A DNA stretch of 64,000 nt from Pandoraea iniqua (lineage in GTDB: Bacteria > Pseudomonadota > Gammaproteobacteria > Burkholderiales > Burkholderiaceae). The notes beneath the pieces were generated by a model. The model was not told where the DNA came from. It did no database searches and saw only the letters and a program-made list of their open reading frames with translations. Positions 50,013 through 58,320 of this stretch are shown here, piece after piece. Every line of letters starts with the position of its first letter. Within the stretch, counting starts at the first letter, position 1. A program made the translations under genes and the position numbers. The DNA lies in assembly GCF_902459685.1 (NCBI RefSeq), contig NZ_CABPSF010000008.1, positions 223,551-287,550 on the forward strand, in the 5' to 3' direction.

Positions 50013-50951
50013 ATGACGATGGCTACGGAAACGACCTCTCAGCCCACATGGCGCGTCGCGTTCATCGGGCTGGGCAATATGGGCGGCCCGATGGCGGCGA
50101 ATCTGGTCAAGGCCGGCCACACGGTGCGCGGCTTCGACCTGTCGGGGGCGGCCGTCGACCGGCTCGCCGCCGGGGGCGGTCAGGCAGCCAAGTCGATTGC
50201 CGACGCCGTGCGCGACGCGCAGGTGGTGATCACGATGCTGCCCGCAGGCGAGCATGTGCTCGCCGCGTATGACGGACCGGAGGGTGTGCTGGCCAATGCG
50301 CCGGCCGATGCGGTGCTGATCGACAGCAGTACCGTGCCGCCGGAAATTCCGCGTCAGTTGGCGAAGCTCGCGCGCGCTGGTACCGCCTTGCTCGATGCGC
50401 CGGTGTCGGGTGGCACGGCGGGCGCGGCGGCGGGCACGCTGACGTTCATGGTCGGGGGCGAGGCTGCACTCGTCGAACGCATGCGGCCGCTGCTGGCCAA
50501 CATGGGCCGCGCGATTCATCACGGCGGTGCGCTCGGTGCCGGTCAGACGCTCAAGCTGTGCAACAACATGCTGCTCGGCATTCTGATGGCGGGCACGAGT
50601 GAGGCGCTGCGGCTGGGCATTGCCAACGGGCTCGACCCGAAGGTGCTCTCGGCGGTGATGCAGCAAAGCTCGGGGCGTAACTGGACGCTGGAGGTTTATA
50701 ACCCGTGTCCGGGCGTGATGGAGAACGCGGCGTCGTCGCGCGGCTACACCGGCGGGTTTGCGACGGACCTGATGGCCAAGGACCTGCGCCTTGCGCACGG
50801 GGCCGCAGCGAGCAGCGATGTCGCGACGCCACTCGGCGATCTGGCACGACGCATCTTTGAAGTGCATCGCGCTAATGGCCACGGTGCGCTCGACTTCTCC
50901 AGCATCTTCCAAGACCCGGTGACGCTGGCACAGGCACTCGATGTGAAGTAA
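50013..50951 (+). CDS. mmsB: 3-hydroxyisobutyrate dehydrogenase / 2-hydroxy-3-oxopropionate reductase family
   Basis: A 312-residue NAD(P)-dependent beta-hydroxyacid dehydrogenase. Signatures: VAFIGLGNMGGPMAANLVKAGH (cofactor and substrate entry), VLIDSSTVPPEIPRQLA, DAPVSGGTAGAAAGTLTFMVGG (substrate specificity loop) and the catalytic Lys in GAGQTLKLCNNMLLGI. GGGAGAC precedes the start. Next to mmsA it should oxidise 3-hydroxyisobutyrate to methylmalonate semialdehyde, the preceding step of valine degradation. Tartronate-semialdehyde reductase is a less likely alternative. A terminator follows. Confidence 0.9.
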   Translation: MTMATETTSQPTWRVAFIGLGNMGGPMAANLVKAGHTVRGFDLSGAAVDRLAAGGGQAAKSIADAVRDAQVVITMLPAGEHVLAAYDGPEGVLANAPADAVLIDSSTVPPEIPRQLAKLARAGTALLDAPVSGGTAGAAAGTLTFMVGGEAALVERMRPLLANMGRAIHHGGALGAGQTLKLCNNMLLGILMAGTSEALRLGIANGLDPKVLSAVMQQSSGRNWTLEVYNPCPGVMENAASSRGYTGGFATDLMAKDLRLAHGAAASSDVATPLGDLARRIFEVHRANGHGALDFSSIFQDPVTLAQALDVK

Positions 50952-50974
50952 CGACTTTCGTGCGTTATCAAGAT

Positions 50975-51010
50975 AAAACGCCCGATGGCTTGGCAGCCAC
51001 CGGGCGTTTT
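50975..51010 (+). terminator. Intrinsic terminator of the mmsA-mmsB unit
   Basis: AAAACGCCCG (50975-50984) pairs with CGGGCGTTTT (51001-51010); a smaller inner stem TGGCT/AGCCA sits in the loop. The T-tract follows directly. Confidence 0.88.
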
Positions 51011-51054
51011 GTCATACGAGCGTTCGACGGGTAAAGCGGGGCGTTTCCCGCAGA

Positions 51055-51456
51055 TCAGCCGGCAATCATGTGATGCAGTTGATCGAGTTCCTGATTGAGC
51101 GCGCGCTGCTCGTCACCCGACAAGCCACCGCCGTGCTGGGCCGCCATATCGCGCGCTTCCTGCGCGATGGCATCGAGCCGGCGATGCAGCTCGTAGCCGC
51201 GCGGCGGCGGGTAATAGCCTTGGTTCACATGGTTGTCGATGTCGCGCGATTCGTTGCCGATGCGCCGGTCGATCTGCTCGCGGCGTTGCACGGCCACGGT
51301 ATGCGGGTCTTGCTCGACCACGACACGCGCGGCAGGAGCAGGACGAGGCGGCTCGACGACGCAGCCAGACAACGTGCCAACCACGCCGGCAAGGCCGGCG
51401 ACCAGTGCGAGAGCGGCGAGGCCGCGAGACTTACCCTGAGTGCGATGTGGATTCAT
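51055..51456 (-). CDS. Small putative lipoprotein
   Basis: A 133-residue protein starting MNPHRTQGKSRGLAALALVAGLAGVVGTLSGC, with lipobox LSGC. The mature part starts with a Pro-rich stretch (VVEPPRPAPAAR). A charged helical segment follows (VQRREQIDRRIGNESRDIDNH), then a YYPPPRGYELHRRLDAI motif and a helix LSGDEQRALNQELDQLHHMI. I recognise no named family; the last two segments suggest a small helical periplasmic protein. The frame opens 28 codons upstream, but the lipoprotein signal fixes the start. Convergent with the mmsA/mmsB operon and divergent from the bestrophin gene. Confidence 0.75.
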   Translation of the reverse strand: MNPHRTQGKSRGLAALALVAGLAGVVGTLSGCVVEPPRPAPAARVVVEQDPHTVAVQRREQIDRRIGNESRDIDNHVNQGYYPPPRGYELHRRLDAIAQEARDMAAQHGGGLSGDEQRALNQELDQLHHMIAG

Positions 51457-51757
51457 GATCGTTATTGAGCACTTGTACACGCCAAGACGGCGCAGTTGCA
51501 TTCTGGCGAGGCGCACACACGGCGGGTAGCGATGTTGCATTCGGTTGCAACCATTTCAGCCGCGGCAATGTGACGCAGGTGCCGGCATGCACCGTTCTGG
51601 CGCGGCGGCGTTGGCGGACGAGCCCGCCGGACGGTCGCCGCCGGATTCGTTGAAATTGCTGGAAATCGTTGCCGGACGCGGGGCAGGGGCGTATGATGCC
51701 CGCGAATTGGCTCCCCCCACAGCCTGTCCTGAGCGCTTGCGAGCGCCATTTGTTGCC

Positions 51758-52672
51758 ATGATCGTTCGTCCCAATCTGCATTGGCTGCGCATGCTTTTCG
51801 TCGTGCGCGGTTCGATCGTGCCCAAGATCGCCACGCAGCTCATTTTCACGACGATCATTTCGATTGTCGTCACGGTGGCGCACGGCCGCGTGTTCGAGTG
51901 GAAGATTCCGCTCACCTTCGTGCCGTTCTCGCTCATCGGTATCACGCTCGCGATTTTTCTCGGTTTTCGTAACACCACGAGCTACGCCCGCTATTGGGAA
52001 GCCCGCGTGCTGTGGGGCAGTGTGCTCAACGAGACGCGTGCCCTCGCACGCCAGTCGATGACGCTGGTCTCGGACACTTCTGATTCACCGCGTTTCGTGG
52101 CCTACCTGATCGCGTTCGTGCACGGCATGCGCCATCAGTTGCGCGGCACGGACCCGCGGGCGGACTTCGAGCGTCTGCTCAGCCCGGAAGACGTGAAGTG
52201 CCTGATGCGCAAGCAATTCAAGCCGATCACGATTCTGCTGATGGCCGGCGAATGGTTGCGTGAGCGCCGGCTGAAGGGGCAGATCGACGCGCCGCTCGCG
52301 CAGGTCATGGAGATGCACCTTGACCGGCTTGGCGAAGCCATCGGCGGCTGCGAGCGCATCGCCTCGACGCCGATCCCGTTCACGTACGGCGTGATCCTGC
52401 ACCGTGTGACGTATCTCTACAGCGTGCTGCTGCCGTTCGGTCTGGTCGACTCGATCGGACCGATGACGCCGGTCATTGTGGCATTCATCTCGTACACCTT
52501 CTTCGCGCTTGAAGCCGTGAGCGCCGAGATCGAAGAGCCGTTCGGGCTGGAACCCAATGACCTCGCGCTCGACGCGATGTCCGATTCCACCGAGCAATCG
52601 CTGCGCGAGATCCTGCATCGCCAGCACACCGCGAAGCTGCGCGAGCGCGGCGAGCACCACATCATCACCTGA
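51758..52672 (+). CDS. Bestrophin-family (UPF0187/YneE) ion channel
   Basis: A 304-residue membrane protein homologous to eukaryotic bestrophin channels. Hallmarks: RMLFVVRGSIVPKIATQLIFTTIISIVV, PFSLIGITLAIFLGFRNTTSYARYWEAR (the family signature around the pore), YLIAFVHGMRHQLRG, and TPIPFTYGVILHRVTYLYSVLLPFG, ending with FGLEPNDLALDAM. Bacterial members form pentameric channels, some of them cation-selective. The frame extends upstream, but MIVRPNLHWLRMLF is the normal start. Monocistronic. Confidence 0.93.
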   Translation: MIVRPNLHWLRMLFVVRGSIVPKIATQLIFTTIISIVVTVAHGRVFEWKIPLTFVPFSLIGITLAIFLGFRNTTSYARYWEARVLWGSVLNETRALARQSMTLVSDTSDSPRFVAYLIAFVHGMRHQLRGTDPRADFERLLSPEDVKCLMRKQFKPITILLMAGEWLRERRLKGQIDAPLAQVMEMHLDRLGEAIGGCERIASTPIPFTYGVILHRVTYLYSVLLPFGLVDSIGPMTPVIVAFISYTFFALEAVSAEIEEPFGLEPNDLALDAMSDSTEQSLREILHRQHTAKLRERGEHHIIT

Positions 52673-52740
52673 GCCGTTTTCCTCCCTTAGCAAGCCTTTG
52701 ATACTAAAGTGCTTGCTTTACTATTTTGCGCGACTATACT

Positions 52741-52754
52741 CAAGCACATGCTTG
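52741..52754. promoter_or_regulatory. Inverted repeat overlapping the ArsR start codon
   Basis: CAAGCA (52741-52746) and TGCTTG (52749-52754) flank CA; the ATG at 52748 lies inside. Upstream, TAAAG/CTTTA (52705-52720) encloses another TGCTTG. Probable ArsR autorepressor site. Confidence 0.55.
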
Positions 52755-53104
52755 ACCATGACAACACTCTCGATCTGACGTTTCAGGCGCTGGCCGACAC
52801 CTCCCGCCGCGCTATGCTCGTGCGCCTGGCGCAGGGGCCGGCGTCGGTGAGCGCGTTGGCGCAGCCGCTGGCGATGTCGCTACAGGCGGTCATGCAGCAT
52901 CTTGCCGTGCTTGAGAGCGCAGGGCTGGTGCGAACGGAAAAGGCCGGCCGTGTGCGTACGTGCCGGATCGAACCTCAGGCGCTGAGCCTTGCAGAGCGAT
53001 GGATCAACCAGCGCCGACATGAGTGGGAGGGCCATCTCGACCGATTGGGCGAGTATCTGGCCAGCCTGCCGCCCGAAGGAGCGATTCATGAGGACAGCAA
53101 GTGA
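52748..53104 (+). CDS. ArsR-family winged-helix repressor
   Basis: A 118-residue ArsR/SmtB protein: LDLTFQALADTSRRAMLVRLAQGPASVSALAQPLAMSLQAVMQHLAVLESAGLVRTEKAGRVRTCRI is a standard winged helix. No metal-binding Cys cluster is present, so it is not a metal sensor; it belongs to the group paired with SRPBCC/AHSA1 proteins. It overlaps the next gene by 17 bp and has repeats over its start codon, which suggests autoregulation. Confidence 0.9.
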   Translation: MLDHDNTLDLTFQALADTSRRAMLVRLAQGPASVSALAQPLAMSLQAVMQHLAVLESAGLVRTEKAGRVRTCRIEPQALSLAERWINQRRHEWEGHLDRLGEYLASLPPEGAIHEDSK

Positions 53105-54032
53105 AGGCGTGGCGCCCCTGCCACCGATGACGATCGGCCGCACCTATGCGGCCGCGAGCGACGCCGTATTCCGGGCTTGGACGACCACGGAAGCCGTCAA
53201 ACGCTGGTTTTGTCCGACGGGGTATACCGTTCCCGAGGCGCAGGTCGATGCGCGTGTCGGCGGTGTTTTCGAATTGCGGATGCAGTCGCCCGAAGGCGAG
53301 TCGCACTGGATTCGCGGGCGTTTCACCGAAATCGACGCGCCCGTGCGGCTGGTGATCGAGATGGACGTGACGGACGCCACCGGGCATGTCTTGTTCCGTG
53401 CGCAAACAACGGCAGGTTTCGCGAATGTCTGCGACGGCACGCGGCTCGAAGTCGAGCAACGCTATACGGTGGTCGATCCGGCGTTTGCGTGGATGCCTGC
53501 CGGTGCCAGCCAAGGCTGGGCGCAAACGCTCGACAAACTCGCCCGCGAAGTCACCCGCTCCGATGTGGACGTGCCCTCGCATCGTTCGGTCGTGCACGCG
53601 ACATTCCGTATCGAACGGCAATATGCGGCGACGCCGGCGCGGGTCTTCAGGGCATTGACCGAGCGCGAAGCCAAGGACCGGTGGTTCACCGGCGGCGCAG
53701 GCTTCACCCAGCTCGAGCGCTCGATGGATGTGCGCCCCGGGGGCCGTGAGCACTCGAAAGGCCGCTGGGCCGGCGGCATGGTCTCGACGTTCGATGCCCA
53801 GTACTTCGATGTGGTGCCCGATACGCGTCTGGTCTATGCCTATGAGATGCACCTCGATACCCGCAAGATCTCGGCATCGCTTGCGACCATCGAACTGCGC
53901 GCGCATGACGGCGGCACACAACTCGTCATGACGGAGCAAGGCGCGTTTCTCGACGGGTACGACGACGCCGGTTCGCGTGAGCGGGGCACACATTTCTTGC
54001 TCGACGCCCTCGGCGCATCGCTGGCCAACTGA
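53088..54032 (+). CDS. Tandem SRPBCC (AHSA1/START-like) protein
   Basis: A 314-residue protein made of two SRPBCC/AHSA1 domains in one chain. Domain 1 (about 12-150) has IGRTYAAASDAVFRAWTTTEAVKRWF and GGVFELRMQSPEGESHWIRG; domain 2 (about 170-310) has FRIERQYAATPARVFRALTEREAKDRWF and LVYAYEMHLDTRKISASLATIEL. AAGGAG precedes the start, which lies 17 bp inside the ArsR gene. SRPBCC folds bind hydrophobic ligands. ArsR-SRPBCC pairs are common, but the partner usually has one domain, or two separate genes. The ligand is unknown. Confidence 0.88.
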   Translation: MRTASEGVAPLPPMTIGRTYAAASDAVFRAWTTTEAVKRWFCPTGYTVPEAQVDARVGGVFELRMQSPEGESHWIRGRFTEIDAPVRLVIEMDVTDATGHVLFRAQTTAGFANVCDGTRLEVEQRYTVVDPAFAWMPAGASQGWAQTLDKLAREVTRSDVDVPSHRSVVHATFRIERQYAATPARVFRALTEREAKDRWFTGGAGFTQLERSMDVRPGGREHSKGRWAGGMVSTFDAQYFDVVPDTRLVYAYEMHLDTRKISASLATIELRAHDGGTQLVMTEQGAFLDGYDDAGSRERGTHFLLDALGASLAN

Positions 54033-54231
54033 GACGTTCGCGCCCCGGGATCGTTACGGGGCGCGGTTTCTCAGGGTTTGCACCAATATCGGGCAGGCGA
54101 TTCTCATCGAAACACGCAATAGTTCGTGGACAAATATCGCGTTTTTCATTGCATTTGCGAGTTCTAGACTTCCTTCCATCGACGGCGCTTTAACAAAACA
54201 AAGCCGTCGCAACTGACAGGAGTTTTCAAAC

Positions 54232-54639
54232 ATGAACCGCAAGAACATCGCAATCGCCCTTATCGCCGCCGCCGCTTCGTTCGGTGCCGCCTCCAGCTAC
54301 GCTGTTGAAAACGGCAACAACTACCCTGACGTCGCTTCGCAAGGTGCACCGCTCACCCGCGCTGCCGTGCTGGCCGATCTGGCCCAAGCCCGCGCCAACG
54401 GTCTGATCCCGCAAGGCGACGCCGACTATCCGGTGTATGTCGCTTCGGGCCCGGCCAAGAGCCGCGTCGAAGTGAAGAACGAACTGGCCCAAGCCCGTGC
54501 CGAAGGCCTGATGGCAGAAAACGACGTGGATTACCCGATCGTCGTGTCGCAAGGCCCGAGCGTTTCGCGTGCTGACGTCAAGCAAGAACTCGCCCGCGCC
54601 CGCGCTGCTGGCGAACTGAATGTGAGCGAAGGCAGCTGA
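54232..54639 (+). CDS. Secreted DUF4148 repeat protein
   Basis: A 135-residue exported protein with signal peptide MNRKNIAIALIAAAASFGAASSYA and AGGAG upstream. The mature chain is three repeats of about 34 residues, each with (S/A)(Q/S)GPxxSRxxVxxELAQARAxG followed by DxDYP: SQGAPLTRAAVLADLAQARA, SGPAKSRVEVKNELAQARAE and SQGPSVSRADVKQELARARA. This matches DUF4148, a family of small periplasmic proteins abundant in Burkholderiales. Function unknown. Monocistronic with its own terminator. Confidence 0.9.
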   Translation: MNRKNIAIALIAAAASFGAASSYAVENGNNYPDVASQGAPLTRAAVLADLAQARANGLIPQGDADYPVYVASGPAKSRVEVKNELAQARAEGLMAENDVDYPIVVSQGPSVSRADVKQELARARAAGELNVSEGS

Positions 54640-54670
54640 TCTGCCAGTATCGCCCGCCGCATCAAGTGAA

Positions 54671-54698
54671 AAGCCGTCCCATTGGGGACGGCTTTTTT
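54671..54698 (+). terminator. Intrinsic terminator after the DUF4148 gene
   Basis: AAGCCGTCCC (54671-54680) pairs with GGGACGGCTT (54685-54694), loop ATTG, followed by TTTT. It may also serve the convergent ferritin-like gene. Confidence 0.92.
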
Positions 54699-54726
54699 CA
54701 TTGGGGCGGACGCAGCCGCGATGGCT

Positions 54727-55647
54727 TCACGCTTTCATGAAGCGCAGCGCCAGACGCGCCAGTTTCGGCACGAAGGTCGGGCGCAGCAGGCGCTTGTCGT
54801 AGCCGTCCATGCGGCGCGCGTCTTCCTCGAGACACAGCGCAATCAGGTCGCGCGGTTTGAGCGATTCGCCGATCTCGGCCGTGCTGGTCGCGGGGAAGTT
54901 GGCATCGCGGGCCACGCCGTCGGTGTCGATGCCGCGTGCAATCGCCATACGGTCCCAGATCAACGTGACCCACACGGCGGCGATGCGCGCGAAAAACCAC
55001 GGGCGTTTCCAGAACGGCAGGTTACGGCGATGCCACGCCACCCAGTTCGCGAAGAACAGGATGTGGCGCGCCTCTTCCTGAATCACCGGTTCGAACGTTT
55101 CGACAAGGGCCTCGGGGAAGTAACCCGAGCGCTGGGCGGAACGGAACAGCCCGAACGCGACGAAGCTATCGATACACTCGCTGAAGCCGGTTTTCATCCA
55201 CGCCCATTCGGGATCGCCGGGCGGCGGATAGGCGGGCTCGGGAGCCAGCTCGATGCCGTAGGCTTCCACCAGTTTCGACAACACCACCTTGTGCCGTGCT
55301 TCCTCCTCGCCGTCCATGACGAGGGCCTTGCGGAGCAGCGGGTCCTGCATGGTGGCGGCGTAGGTGGCCACGCGAATGGAGGCGCGGCCTTCGGTCTGCA
55401 CGGCGATGTCCCAGATGGGCAGCGCGGTCAGCCGCTTGAGGGCGTCGGGCGGAAGCTCGGGCCAGTCGATGACGGCCGGCTTGTAGGGGTTATGAGACTC
55501 AAGCAGCATGCGGCAGAACATCTGCTTGTGGGAGTCCGAACCAATCGCCACGGGGCCATCGACATCGAATTGCCAATGGCGCATGACGTGGTCGGCCTCG
55601 GCGACGGCTACCGCCTGCGTGTCGGACATCTGTTCGGGATATCGCAT
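54727..55647 (-). CDS. Diiron ferritin-like protein
   Basis: A 306-residue helical protein with the two Glu-x-x-His halves of a diiron site: Glu86 in QTEGRAS, EEEARHKV (Glu116, His119), Glu157 in FSECIDS, and EEARHILFF (Glu192, His195). These fit the ferritin/ribonucleotide-reductase-like four-helix bundle. It differs from storage ferritins in its length and its Trp/Phe-rich NWVAWHRRNLPFWKRPWFFARI segment, which may contact membrane. Candidate roles are an oxygenase or desaturase-like activity or iron handling; none can be proven here. A second Met six codons in is an alternative start. Confidence 0.82.
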   Translation of the reverse strand: MRYPEQMSDTQAVAVAEADHVMRHWQFDVDGPVAIGSDSHKQMFCRMLLESHNPYKPAVIDWPELPPDALKRLTALPIWDIAVQTEGRASIRVATYAATMQDPLLRKALVMDGEEEARHKVVLSKLVEAYGIELAPEPAYPPPGDPEWAWMKTGFSECIDSFVAFGLFRSAQRSGYFPEALVETFEPVIQEEARHILFFANWVAWHRRNLPFWKRPWFFARIAAVWVTLIWDRMAIARGIDTDGVARDANFPATSTAEIGESLKPRDLIALCLEEDARRMDGYDKRLLRPTFVPKLARLALRFMKA

Positions 55648-55858
55648 GAGGTATCGGTCAGGTCTGCATTCGCAAAAATCATACCATCAAGCATTCAGGC
55701 CGCGCCGCCCAGAATTGTCTGTTCGCCGCGCGCGAATGCGAGACGAAATTTCGGCAGAAGTGAGACGCCCACGTGCCGAAAGGGCGTTTGAAATATGCTG
55801 TAATTGTTTCGTTTGACGCAACGCGCGTTATCGTCCGGCAGCGTTTATCCTGAGTCAA

Positions 55859-55881
55859 GGGCTCACTAGACTGGTGAGCCC
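55859..55881 (+). other. Hairpin in the leader of the following gene
   Basis: GGGCTCAC (55859-55866) and GTGAGCCC (55874-55881) form a perfect 8-bp stem with a 7-base loop, ending 39 bp before the next start codon. A T-run (55891-55895) follows at a distance, so it could be a weak terminator or an RNA regulatory element. Confidence 0.4.
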
Positions 55882-55920
55882 GCTGTCGCTGTTTTTCAGC
55901 TTCTTTGCATTGGACTCATC

Positions 55921-56346
55921 ATGACGTTGACCCTTGAGCAACTCTTTCCGCAGCATCGTCCCGAAGGTGAAGCCGTGGCCACGGCTCTGGACAGTCACGC
56001 CGTCGTACAGGCGCTGTCGCTGGCGTGCGCCGATCACCCGCTCGTCTTGCTGCGCATGATGTACCCGGCCACGGATGCCACCACGCACCGCAGCCGCGAC
56101 GAACTCGCCGAAGTGCTTCACCGCCACGGCTTGCATCAGGTCGCCGGCCTGATCGAGGAAGAGTCGCCGTACCTGATGTTCACGTCGGTCGCGCACGCCT
56201 TCCTCACGCTGGTGGAAATTCGCCGCTATTCGGCCGCGATTGCCGTGCATCTCTACTATCGCGGGTTGGCCGGCACCGATGCCGAAGAACGCCTGCGCAC
56301 CGACGCCAAAGTGCCGGCAGACGGGCATTTCAAGCCGTTCGATTAA
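55921..56346 (+). CDS. Small soluble protein of unknown function
   Basis: A 141-residue protein with no signal peptide, membrane helix or Cys-rich motif. It is helical and moderately hydrophobic: LALHSHAVV-like start (ATALDSHAVVQALSLACADH), PLVLLRMMYPATDATTHRSRDELAEVL, and FTSVAHAFLTLVEIRRYSAAIAVHLYYRGL. His and Arg are common. I recognise no family. It may be controlled through the hairpin in its leader. Convergent with kefC, with a long terminator hairpin between them. Confidence 0.6.
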   Translation: MTLTLEQLFPQHRPEGEAVATALDSHAVVQALSLACADHPLVLLRMMYPATDATTHRSRDELAEVLHRHGLHQVAGLIEEESPYLMFTSVAHAFLTLVEIRRYSAAIAVHLYYRGLAGTDAEERLRTDAKVPADGHFKPFD

Positions 56347-56377
56347 GCGATTTGATGCGACGAATGGTGGGGTAGCA

Positions 56378-56412
56378 AACACAGCGCGCAGACTTACGCT
56401 GCGCGCTGTGTT
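56378..56412. terminator. 14-bp stem-loop between convergent genes
   Basis: AACACAGCGCGCAG (56378-56391) and CTGCGCGCTGTGTT (56399-56412) are perfect complements around a 7-base loop. It is suited to stop both the 55921 gene and kefC. Confidence 0.8.
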
Positions 56413-56424
56413 GCGCTGTGGCGA

Positions 56425-58320
56425 TTACTGCCCAGCGCTTTTCTCTTGCGCTTCGGGCGGTGTGGATGGTGTGGGCGTCATGTCCGGCGCTTTGTCGCCA
56501 TCCCAGCCGAACGTGACCTGCCGCTGCGCCTTGCGCTGTTCGCGCTCGCGCGTCATCTGCTCCTCGAACTGACGGCGGCCTTCCTTGGACTTCGCAATCA
56601 TCTTGTTGCGGTCTTGATAGAAGGGGTACATCTCGTCGGTCAGCTTGATGTTGCCGCGCCGGAACGCCATGGTCGCTTCGCGCGCTTCGGCGGCCGGCCA
56701 GCCGAGTTCTTCCAGCACCGAACGTGCGCTGCGAAGCGACGACTCGAACACTTCCCGCTCGATGTGCTTCACGCCCCGGTCGCGTAACTGGAACAGATGC
56801 CCCACGTTGCGCGCCCGCGCGACGATCGGTACCGCTGGAAAATGCTCGCGCAGCAAATCCACGATCTCCAGCGACTGATCGACATCGTCGACGGCGACCA
56901 CCACCGCACGCGCATTGGCGACACCGGCGATGCGCAGCAGGTCGAGCCGCGTGGCATCGCCGTAGAACACGCGAAAACCAATCTGCCGCAGGCTCTCGAT
57001 GGTGTCCGGGTCATGATCGAGCACCGTCACCGAAACGCCCTGCGGTATCAACGCCCGTCCGACGATCTGGCCGTAGCGGCCAAACCCGCAGATCACCACA
57101 CTCGCGGTCTGCGGCTCGGCAATCTCTTCCATGCGCGGCGAACCCTTGAGGCTGTAGCGCGGCAGCAGCCACTTGTCGATGGCGACGAGCAGCAGTGGCG
57201 AGATCAGCATCGATAGCGCGACGGCACCGATCAGGAATGACGACACCGCCGGTGGCAAGACTTGCGGGCCCGCCGACTGAAACACCACGAAGGCGAATTC
57301 ACCACCCTGTGCCAGCAGCAGCGTGAAGATCGGCCGCTCCTGATACGGCAGCTTCATCAGTCGCGACAAGCCGTAGATCGCGAGTCCCTTCACGGCCATG
57401 AATCCGACAACCACCGCCAGCATGCGCAGCGGCTGTGCGAACAACACGCCGAAGTCGATGCTCATGCCCACGGCGATAAAGAACAACCCGAGCAGCAGCC
57501 CCTTGAATGGCTCGATGTCGGTTTCGAGTTCGCGCCGGTATTCGCTTTCTGCCAGCAGCACACCGGCGAGGAATGCGCCCAACGCCATCGACAAACCGAC
57601 CCACTGCATCAACGCGGCAATGGCGACAACGAGCAGCAACGCAGCGGCCGTGAAGATTTCCGGCGTCTTGCTGTTGGCAATCCAGCGCAGCAACGGCCGC
57701 AACGCGAGCCGGCCACCGAGAATGATCGCCGCGATCACGCCGACGATTTTCAGCGCTTCGAGCGCACGCTGGGTACCGGTCAGGGCATGGCTGTCGACCG
57801 AATTAGCGAGCAGCGGCAGCAGCGCAAGAATGGGGATGGCGGCAACGTCCTGAAACAGCAGAATCGAGAAACCGGCTTGTCCGCTGGGCGTGCCGAGCAG
57901 ATTGCGCTCGGCCATCACCTGCAAGGCAATCGCCGTGGACGACAGCGCCAGTCCGAGCGCCGCGACGAGTGCAATGCGCCACGGTGCACCGAGTGCGAAG
58001 CCGGCGCAGAACAACAGCACGGCGCAGCCGATGACTTGTGCGGAGCCCCAGCCGAAGATCGGCCGTCGTAAATTCCACAGACGGCGCGGCTCCAGTTCGA
58101 GGCCGACGAGAAACAACATGAGCACCACGCCGAACTCGGCGAAGTGCAGCACGTCTTCCACGCGCGAGACGAGTCCGAGGCCCCACGGACCGATGGCGAT
58201 GCCGGCGGCGAGATAGCCGATGATTGCGCCTAGCCCTAACGCCCGCGAGAGCGGCACCACGATGACCGCTGCCGCGAGATAGATCAGGCTGGCGAGCAGC
58301 CACGACGGGACGTGTTCCAT
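56425..58320 (-). CDS. kefC: KefC-type glutathione-gated potassium efflux transporter
   Basis: A 631-residue CPA2 antiporter. Helices: VPLSRALGLGAIIGYLAAGIAIGPWGLG, FGVVLMLFLVGLELEPRRLW, ALGLALSSTAIALQVMAERNLLGTPSG and LFFIAVGMSIDFGVLF. A cytosolic TrkA-N/RCK domain follows (SVVICGFGRYGQIVGRAL, VFYGDATRLDLLRIAGV). The C-terminal 90 residues are charged and coiled (FYQDRNKMIAKSKEG). It exports K+ in exchange for H+ during electrophile stress. The KefF-like gene overlaps its start by 1 bp, as in classical kefFC operons. Confidence 0.95.
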   Translation of the reverse strand: MEHVPSWLLASLIYLAAAVIVVPLSRALGLGAIIGYLAAGIAIGPWGLGLVSRVEDVLHFAEFGVVLMLFLVGLELEPRRLWNLRRPIFGWGSAQVIGCAVLLFCAGFALGAPWRIALVAALGLALSSTAIALQVMAERNLLGTPSGQAGFSILLFQDVAAIPILALLPLLANSVDSHALTGTQRALEALKIVGVIAAIILGGRLALRPLLRWIANSKTPEIFTAAALLLVVAIAALMQWVGLSMALGAFLAGVLLAESEYRRELETDIEPFKGLLLGLFFIAVGMSIDFGVLFAQPLRMLAVVVGFMAVKGLAIYGLSRLMKLPYQERPIFTLLLAQGGEFAFVVFQSAGPQVLPPAVSSFLIGAVALSMLISPLLLVAIDKWLLPRYSLKGSPRMEEIAEPQTASVVICGFGRYGQIVGRALIPQGVSVTVLDHDPDTIESLRQIGFRVFYGDATRLDLLRIAGVANARAVVVAVDDVDQSLEIVDLLREHFPAVPIVARARNVGHLFQLRDRGVKHIEREVFESSLRSARSVLEELGWPAAEAREATMAFRRGNIKLTDEMYPFYQDRNKMIAKSKEGRRQFEEQMTREREQRKAQRQVTFGWDGDKAPDMTPTPSTPPEAQEKSAGQ

